A stretch of DNA of 64,000 nt from Treponema sp. Marseille-Q4130 (lineage in GTDB: Bacteria; Spirochaetota; Spirochaetia; Treponematales; Treponemataceae), in assembly GCF_014334325.1 (NCBI RefSeq), contig NZ_JACSET010000003.1, positions 1 to 64,000 on the forward strand, given 5' to 3'. Positions 41,636 to 50,500 of this stretch are shown here, one piece after another. The translations under genes were made by a program, and so were the position numbers. Every line of letters begins with the position of its first letter. The stretch's first letter is position 1. The notes under the pieces were generated by a model, which worked only from the letters and a program-made list of their open reading frames with translations, ran no database searches and had not been told where the DNA came from.

Positions 41636-44553
41636 CCTTGCGTTCTTGGTATGAGCGTCCGAAGCTCGCGTTTTTCGTATTCGCTGCCGTTACGGTTTGC
41701 CTTATCGCGTGTGTGCTCCGTATAGAGATCGGCGAATCGTACGACGGACGCTATACGGTGTTCAGCGTCGAGTTCGATTATTACGGAGTCGATGCCGACA
41801 AAATCGAACGGCTCGTAACGATCCCGCTCGAAGAAAAAATTTTACCGCTTGCGGGGCTCGTTGAACTCGACTCTTCTGCGGAAAACGGCAAATCGACGAC
41901 GACGGCATATTTTAATAAAAAGGTCGACACAAAAAACGTCTACCTTTCGATCGGAAACGTCGTCGATACTCTGTATGCGCTTCTTCCGCGCGATGTGCAA
42001 AAACCGCGCATATACGCGTCCGACACGCATTCCGGCAGCGTCCTGTGCGTCGCCTTTGAAAAAAAGGACGAGCGCACGCGCGAGACGATAGAATCGGTTT
42101 TAAAGAAAAAAATCGAAGGCGTGCGAGGCGTCTCCGAAGCGATCGTTACGGGCGGCGCGCAAAACGAAGTCTTCGTATCCTTCGATCCGGAAAAAGCATC
42201 AAGCTCGATTCAAAATCCGTCCGACTTTTCGGCAGCCGTGCGTGACGGCAACACGGCGAGTCCCGCGTGTACGATACGGACTTCGCGGTACAACAAATCG
42301 ATCGTATTCGACACGAAGCTGAGAAATCTCGACGATGTTCGCGCGCTTCCGATAAAGACGGGAGAAAATTATTCGACGCTCGGTTATGTGGCGGACGTAG
42401 GAATGCAGCCGCGGAAACAGGACGGGATCGTGCGTATCGACGGGAAGGAGTGCATTGCGCTGAACGTCAAGTGTTCGTCGGACGGGAACAGCATCGCCGT
42501 TTCATCCGCCTGCAAGAAGATTCTTTCAGCCGCCGATCTGCAAGGCATCCCGTATACGATTTTATACGACATCGGCGGCGAACAGCTGAAACTCATCCGT
42601 TCGGTCGCCTTTGCGTTCGTGCAGAGCTTTATCTGTGTCGCCGTCATCGTGCCGTTTTTTTACGAATCCTTTTCGGCGGCCGTCCTTATTTTACTCCTGT
42701 TGATTGCCGACAGCGTATGGACGGTCGGGCTTTTGCAGCTTTTCGGATTTACGCTGAACCGCCGCACGATTGCGGGTATGTCGATCGCGCTCGGTCTCAT
42801 TGCGGATTCGGCGCTGATTATCGTCGCGTGCGCCGAAACGAGTCCGTCGAACGGCGTATTTTTTGATAGGGTCGGGCGGCTGCACGCGTCTCTTACGGCG
42901 GCGGGCTGTACGACGCTGCTTGCGGTGATCCCGCTTTTTTTTCTCGATGCCGTCGTACCCGGTACGAAAAATACGGCCGCCGCTATGAGCATAATGATTT
43001 CGGCATCCGTCGTTTTGTCGGCGGTATTCGTTCCGTGCTGCATCCGCTGCGTACCGCAGGTAAGGCGAAAACGGATGCTGTATAAAAAAATCGAATCGCT
43101 GTATGTGCGCTTTTCGTACAGGGCGGCGTTTTCGAGCATCGCTCACGGCCGCGTCGTTTTTGCATTGTATGCGTGCTGTACGGCACTTCCGCCGCTGTTG
43201 TTTTTGATGAGCGGAAAAAATCTTTTACCCGACGAAAAAAGCCGCATCATCTTTGCCTCGGTCGATTACGAACCCGAGACGAGCGCGGCGTACATCGACG
43301 AAAACGTACGGAGGCTTGCACTGCGATTAAAAGAAGACTCCGGCGTTTCGTTTGTACGTACCGAAGCCAAGCGCGGTTCGGCGGATATCGAAATCGGCTG
43401 TGTGCGCGAAGCCGACGTCGGACGCGTTCGAAATCGTGCCGCATCTTCGGCGCATATCGTAGCCGACGGATTTTTATACGTTCCCGGTTTGCAAAAAAAG
43501 AGACGGAAAAAATTCGCGCGTTTTCGGATCGCCGCCTCGGGTGACGATTCAACGCAGTGCAGGATATATGCGGAACGGGCGGCAGCTGCGCTTGCTCCGT
43601 TAAAGCATATCGATTCCGTCGTACTCAATTTTAAAAAGGCGGAAAAAGAATATGCGTTTGTCCCCGATAAAACGATGCTTATCAAAAACGGATTGACGGT
43701 CGAGTCGGTCGCATCGAATCTGCGCTGGCTCATGTTCGGTCCCGTTGCGGACAAGTGGCTGCAGGACGGCAGGGAATACGATATCCGTATCGCAGGAAAA
43801 AATCTGCAAAACGCCTCCCTTTCGCAGATACAAAACATTCATCTGCCGGTTCCGTCCGGCAGCATTGCGCTGACCGCGCTCGGCAAAATACGGCAGACGG
43901 AAAAAATTAATAAAATTTACAGGAAGGACGGAAGGCGGTGTGCGTATTTTACTGCGGAAGCGAGCGGCTTGAGTACGAGCGAAGCGGCGACCTTTGTGCG
44001 CGACCGGCTCGCGGAGATCCCTCTCGAAAAAGGCTACAGCTTTTCGTTTGAACGGGATATCGTCGAACTGCGTGCCGATTATACGCTTGCCGTCTCGGCT
44101 CTTGCGCTCTGCGTTGCGGGGATATTTATCCTGCTTGCGGCGCTGAACGAACGGCTGAAGCTTGCGGCGCTCATCGTCTCCGTCATTCCGGCGTCTTTTG
44201 TGCTGCCGCTTGCGATACGTTTCGCGTCCGGCGTGCCGCTCGAACTCGGCGACCTTACGGGGATGGTTGTACTGTCGGGGATCACCGTTAACAACGCGAT
44301 CTATATAACGGAATCGAAAAAAAGCCGCATTGAATTTTGTATACGGGAAAAAGCGCGCAGCATCCTTGTCACCTCTCTTACGACGGCGGCCGGTGCCGTG
44401 CCGCTCTACCTGTTCGGAGGGGATTCGTTTTCGAGAGGTCTTTCGTTTTTTATGATTTTCGGAATCGTCGATGCGCTCGTCGTATCGTTTGTATTGTTTC
44501 CGGGCTGTATGGCACGGATTTTTAAAAAATCGCATTTCGGAGGTATGGTATGA
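41632..44553 (+). CDS. RND superfamily efflux pump subunit (second of two)
   Basis: A 973-residue RND protein only distantly related to its neighbour. Span-4 motif LIADSA (D392, S393) again lacks the second relay Asp; span 10 has GITVNNAIYITE. Start: GTG 41632, overlapping the previous stop as GTGA, with AAGGAGG 8 nt upstream; the frame is open about 590 nt farther back inside the first pump gene, which is not translated protein. The short N-terminus before span 1 (TLRSWYERPKLAFFVF) fits the family. Confidence 0.87.
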   Translation: MTLRSWYERPKLAFFVFAAVTVCLIACVLRIEIGESYDGRYTVFSVEFDYYGVDADKIERLVTIPLEEKILPLAGLVELDSSAENGKSTTTAYFNKKVDTKNVYLSIGNVVDTLYALLPRDVQKPRIYASDTHSGSVLCVAFEKKDERTRETIESVLKKKIEGVRGVSEAIVTGGAQNEVFVSFDPEKASSSIQNPSDFSAAVRDGNTASPACTIRTSRYNKSIVFDTKLRNLDDVRALPIKTGENYSTLGYVADVGMQPRKQDGIVRIDGKECIALNVKCSSDGNSIAVSSACKKILSAADLQGIPYTILYDIGGEQLKLIRSVAFAFVQSFICVAVIVPFFYESFSAAVLILLLLIADSVWTVGLLQLFGFTLNRRTIAGMSIALGLIADSALIIVACAETSPSNGVFFDRVGRLHASLTAAGCTTLLAVIPLFFLDAVVPGTKNTAAAMSIMISASVVLSAVFVPCCIRCVPQVRRKRMLYKKIESLYVRFSYRAAFSSIAHGRVVFALYACCTALPPLLFLMSGKNLLPDEKSRIIFASVDYEPETSAAYIDENVRRLALRLKEDSGVSFVRTEAKRGSADIEIGCVREADVGRVRNRAASSAHIVADGFLYVPGLQKKRRKKFARFRIAASGDDSTQCRIYAERAAAALAPLKHIDSVVLNFKKAEKEYAFVPDKTMLIKNGLTVESVASNLRWLMFGPVADKWLQDGREYDIRIAGKNLQNASLSQIQNIHLPVPSGSIALTALGKIRQTEKINKIYRKDGRRCAYFTAEASGLSTSEAATFVRDRLAEIPLEKGYSFSFERDIVELRADYTLAVSALALCVAGIFILLAALNERLKLAALIVSVIPASFVLPLAIRFASGVPLELGDLTGMVVLSGITVNNAIYITESKKSRIEFCIREKARSILVTSLTTAAGAVPLYLFGGDSFSRGLSFFMIFGIVDALVVSFVLFPGCMARIFKKSHFGGMV

Positions 44554-47500
44554 ATGAAAAATTAACAAGAGTGATGGCCGCCGTGCTCATGTTCGTGTAC
44601 GGCATGAGCATCGTTCCGGCGCAGGAGATCGCGTCCGGTCTCGCAGCGGGAAAGGTCCGCATCGATTATTATTTGAATCGTGCGGAAAAAGCCCGCGACG
44701 AAAACGAATGGAAGCGGATTGCCGACGAGGGTATGCTTACGGCGCTTTCGGCATGGGAACATGCGATGACCGCGCTGAAAGAGCAGGATGCCGATGCGTG
44801 GAACGCTTCGCGTGCGGATGCGAAAGCGTATTACGAAAATACGATCGCAAAAAAATACGCTGATTGGATCTGTACGCGCTATACGAGGGCGAACGAAAAT
44901 GAGGCGTCGTCGGAACTCGCGCTCAGACTCAAAGAGAAGATAAACGCTTTTGACACGTCACAGTATACGCTTACCCAAACGAAAGAGCTGTACGATGCGT
45001 GGCTTACGGAAAGCCGGAAAATCGTCGACGAGTATCTGGGCGCATACGATACGGGAGCTTCGCGCGAAGCGATGCGGCGGGAAGCGGAAATGCTTTCGCA
45101 GATCGAAGGAAAACGCTTTGTCGCCCGTTTTATTAAAGACAAATATTCGCTTAAAGCGGAAAAGGCGAAAGAAGCCGCAAGTGCGGTCGCGGACGATTTG
45201 ACGAAAAAGACGTACGCGGAAACGGAACGGGATATGAACGACCTGTTCGCATCGCTCGAAAAGACGATTGCCTCTCCCGTCGATAACGAAATTAACAAGG
45301 ATGCGTTTCTTTCGCGCTTTAAAGAAGTATTTAACAAAGGGCTTGCAAAATGGGAAGATGCGGAACGAGAATTTTTACGCGACAGGCTTGCATGGGAAAA
45401 CGAAGCTCAGCGGACATATGAAGAGAGCGAGCGGATTTGGGAAGCGGCAAAAAAAACGCTTTCCGATAAACGCGTCGAATGGGAAAAGAGCATCGATGCG
45501 CGTATCAAAAAACTTGAGCAGGAAATTGCGGAAAAAAACAAAGAGTATGAAGGCGAGATAAACGGTTTGCTCGAAAATTATAAAGCGGTGCTCGATGAAA
45601 ATGCGTCGTACCGGTATGAAGCAGCGCAGATGCAGGAGGCAGTCTACAACAATATACGCGATATGTTCGTTTCGTCGCGGGAAGGTATCGAAAATTGGAT
45701 CGCGTTGTGGGCTTCAAAGTACAACGGCGTGTATTCATATTGGAAGACCGAAGATCCGAACGATATTTTCTACAATGCTATTAACGGAAAAGCCGATATA
45801 AAAATCGATGCAGAAACGTTGAAGATTATTCGTGCGAATATATACGATTGGCAGGATAAATACATACGGCAGGTCGTACGAGAATACAATGCCGTCTTGC
45901 AGCAATACGTGTCCGAAATTCAACGGGTACAAAACGATTTCAATAATGTTATAAATTCCTCCGATTTTATAACATTTTCCGATAGACCGGATTATACAAA
46001 ATCAAAAGCTTATAACGAAAAAATTTTCTCGCATGCATTGGATGCTATGGACTTGGATTCCGGAAAGATCAAAAATTATAGATCCGACTTTTTCTCCCGA
46101 TACGATAAAATTGCCGCGCTGAAAAAATATGAAGATCCGGAAAAAACGCTTACTGCCCTTGTTGCTGCGGAAAATGTAAAGAATTTGGAGAGCGAACTTC
46201 AGTCCTGTGCCGACGCCGATGAATTTTCTTCCGACAAAGCGATAAAAGCGTATATCGCTGATTTGAAAAAGCAGCTTGCGGCGCAAAAGAAAAAGACTGC
46301 AGGCGGCGATTTTACCGGCAACGATTATACAGGGCAGTTGAAAACATATCTCACTGCAGTAAAAAAATGCGATGACAAACTTCTGCAAAACGATAATTTT
46401 GTCGTGCTTGCCGATGCGCTTTCGGCCGGCGAAACGGTGCTGGCGTGGTACCGTATCGCGCTGTATGATAAAGTCCGCCTCGACGAATCGATTAAAAATC
46501 TTTTTCAGCTTGCAAAAGCGGAAGAATACGGATACGGCGAAGCGGAGCTCGAACTGTTCAGAGCGAAAACCTTTGCCGCGTCGGCGGACGAAAATTATGA
46601 AATTGCAAAAGCGGTCGACGAATATGCGTCGATAACGGATGCTTCACGCGAAGCGAAAGCTGAAACGGAAAAACGCTTGCACGATGCAGAGCGTGCGTAT
46701 GAAAGCGCATACGATGTGTATCGCGCCTTATGCGGAAAACTTACGGATGCCGATATAACCCGTGCAAAAGAAAAACTGCATGCCGCGTATGAAAATCTGC
46801 AACGCGCAAAAGAAGCGTTTGCCGCTGCTGAAAAAGAAAACGCTACGCTGATAGCTCTGCAGCCGACGATACAGCGTGATACGATCGATCGGACGATTCT
46901 ATCGTATGCCGGCAAGCATTTCGAAAAAAACGATGCGGTATTCCGGGCAGCATATGATTATTATATAGCAAAATTTTCGGAACTCGAAAAACGGGATTTT
47001 GAAAACATAAGCAGCGAAGATACGATACTCCGGCAGTATGCGGACGCAAAGGCTGCACTCGCAAAAGCGATACGGGAAAACGATATATCGCCTGCGCGGG
47101 CGGGGGAAAATTCATACGATGCCGTTATCGATTATATAAAAAATTTTACGGCATTTCCGGCGGAAGGCTTTGAGGGAGTGCGTGAAGCGCTTGCGGCATA
47201 TATTCGGATGTATTCGGATATGGAAGCCTACCGTTATGCCATGCTTTCGGATACCGACGGCAAAGCTGAAGCGGAGAAGCTTGCACTATGCCGCGAAAAG
47301 CTTACAGCGTATCAAAACGATGACGAGCTTGAAACGCTTACCGAAGAACAGAAAGCGGAATTGAATACGCTTGTTCTTGAGTGCGAATTTTTGCAAAACG
47401 TCATACTCTATGCAAAAAAAACGGGCTGCGCTTGGAGCAAAAAATTATTAAAAAACGGTTATTTGAATTCGTCGATATTTGCTTCGGCGGAAGAAAAAGA

Positions 47501-50500
47501 AAAAATACGAATTATCTTTGCCGGTGCCGACGCCGCCGAACTTCGCACGAGGGAGGGTACGGTAACAGCTGCGGCGCGATTCTTTTTACAAGAGGATTAT
47601 GCTGCCGGTGAAAAAACGTCCGGCGAATTATACGATGTGCTGACGCAGGCGCTTGAAAACAAAGACGATTCAACGAAAAAACTCGAGCTGTATGCGGAAT
47701 TGTTTTTACTGTCCGATGACAACGGTATAAGCATGCGGATTGCGGAAAACAATAAAAAAGCGGAAGCGCTGCAACGCGATATCGAAACGGCAAGCGTCGC
47801 GTATACGCAATCGATCCACAAATTGAAAACCGCCGAAAATGCATATATGCGAAAAGTCGATACGTGCAATGCGGCGTATACGGAGCTTGAGCGGCTCCGT
47901 GTTGCCAAGCGCTGTGCGCAGGCCGTGTTCGATTGGGCGTCGAGCGTGTATCTTGAGAATATCGGAATAAATGCGAACGAACGATATGTAACACCGAAAG
48001 AAAAACTTTCCGAAGCGGCATATACAAGGGAACGTGCGCTGCTTTCCGTACAAGTGCTGGAAAATCTGATTGCCGGAAAACAACATGCAAATGTCGTTCC
48101 TGCCGAAAACAACGAACTTGAAGCGTATAAAAAAAGCGATCGCGCCTATTATGAAACGCTCATCATACGGCATGAAATATCTCTGATATATCGCGAAAAA
48201 GAAAAAATACTTGCGGCCGCAGAATCCGCCGAACGAGCTGCGCGCACGACATTGACGATACCGTTCGAGTATGCTGCAACGGAACAACTTGTACATATTG
48301 AAAAAAACGACGACGGTACTTGGAAGTACGCATTGACGCAAAAAGTCGTCGCGGATCATAAAAGCGAAACGTATTATGAAACGGATGAAGAAGACAATAC
48401 GGTTGCGAAAATACGGAGATGGACAGAGTATAACGTATACCCTGCCGAATATGCGGGTACCGACAATACTGCCGAGCAAAAAAATTATTTTACCGATGAC
48501 AGCGCCGCGATACTGCGAACGATAACGCAGGGGACGATTAAACAGACTGCGGCGGAAAAAGAGGCGGAAGCATGGCTCGATTCTCTGTGGAAACGAAAAA
48601 AGTCATACAGAGAAAACGTCATACTCGCCGCAATGTATTTGCAGTATCGATGCAGCGGCGATAAAATTAAAAATCTGCAATCCGATGCGGAAGATATTTT
48701 TCGCATGCCGAACGTCAACAATGCACACGGAATCGATGTTTATGAAAAATATAAACATCATCGCGAAAACGTTCTGTGGGATGCATACGATGCGGTTATT
48801 AAAGACGGCGGAGAAGACGATATTGCGAAATGCATTATCTTCAGAAACGGCGGCAATGTGCTCGGTGCGGAACTCGAAGAATTTGAAGTCGATATTTTAA
48901 AAAGTCGTGCACTCAAACGGCTTGCCGATGAGATGGATGAGATCGAAAGCGACCATACGCGTTTTAAGCGTATTTTTTGGGGCCGGTTTAAACGTACCGA
49001 TGCGAAAGGAAAATATGCCGGTGCAATTTGTAACAAATGTCATGCGTATCGAAAAAATGCGACAGATGCCGCTTTAGGCAAGGATGAGAAAATTCGAGTC
49101 ATGCTCGATACGCTGAGTGAAGCGAAGGCCACACGCGAAAATGCAGCACGCGACTATACCACACTGTTCGGTAATACCGAGCGAAGCGGAACGGAGATCG
49201 CGGCAGAGGTACGGGTTGCGCTTATCGGGAACAGTCTTATATCGAAGTCGGTGCTCGAAGAAATTATCGCAGCGGCGGACGGCGGTAAAATGTATTTAAA
49301 TACGCGCATCTTTATTGACGAAACGGCAGACGCATATAAAGCAAAACGCGATACAACTGCCGCCGCACTCGACACAAAACGGAAAGCGCTTTTTGCTGCA
49401 CAGCGGAACGCAGCAGATACGTATTATGCATACGTTGAAAAAAGCAAAACGCTCGACGAAAATGCACGCGCCGAATTGCGAAAGCTTGCGCTTGAATCCT
49501 CCGATGTGACGGCGAGCACGGAAGCCCGTAAAAAATCGGCTGAAAAATATGATACATTGTACAGCAAAACATTCAATATCTCCGTTGCCGAAAAACGCTT
49601 GTTTGCCGAATACGCGGAAAACGCATGGGGAAACGGTACCTACGATACCGTACAATTTATTAAAAACATGGCATCGTATTACGGAGATTACTACAACGGA
49701 AACGGTCGTAGCGATTTTACCCGCTCGACGGAAACCTATGACACGTATATACAGGAACAATTGCTGAATTTTGTCGGATCGAAAATAAAAGCAAAGAATG
49801 CGAGTTTGTATGACGCGTATAAAATCGAATTGATGAAGAATATGAATGCGGCACAAACGGAATACAAAAACGCATTGCAGCAGCTTAATGACATCGCTCT
49901 GTTGTCGGCGGAAGAGTGGACGAAAGCACAGGAAAAGATGAATGTCCGGCATAACACGTGGCAACGCGAATTCGTAGAAAAATATGCGCTGCATCAAAGA
50001 GAATGGGAATCAAATTACGGCGTATTTTTGACGCAAAAGCAGGAATGGATAAACGGAATGTATCTCGACGCGGCAGCGGAAACCGAATTGCGTCAGGATA
50101 TGGGAGAACGAGAAGCGGTCGAAAAACTCATGGAAGCAAGAAGTGTCGCGCGAAAAGCGCTTCCGAAACCTGCGCTCAACTTTGAACAATATACGGAAAC
50201 CCTGCTCGGCGAAACGCTGTTGGGGAAACTCGAACGGCAAAGCGCCGTTTTGCAAAATCGAATTTCCTCCGTTGCGTTTGCAGCCATCCGTCACGATTCG
50301 GTACGATCTGATATCGAAATGACGCATCGCGCAGCCGAAGTTCTCGCCGCGACGAACAAAGATTTACAGGAGCGAGCCGTGAGGATCGCCGCTCAGCAAG
50401 CGGAACAAAATCTTATTAAAACCCGCGATCGATACTATTCGCTCGTAGGGGAACAAAATCAAAGTATAGAAGATTATGTAAAAGAAACGGTACTCAACTC

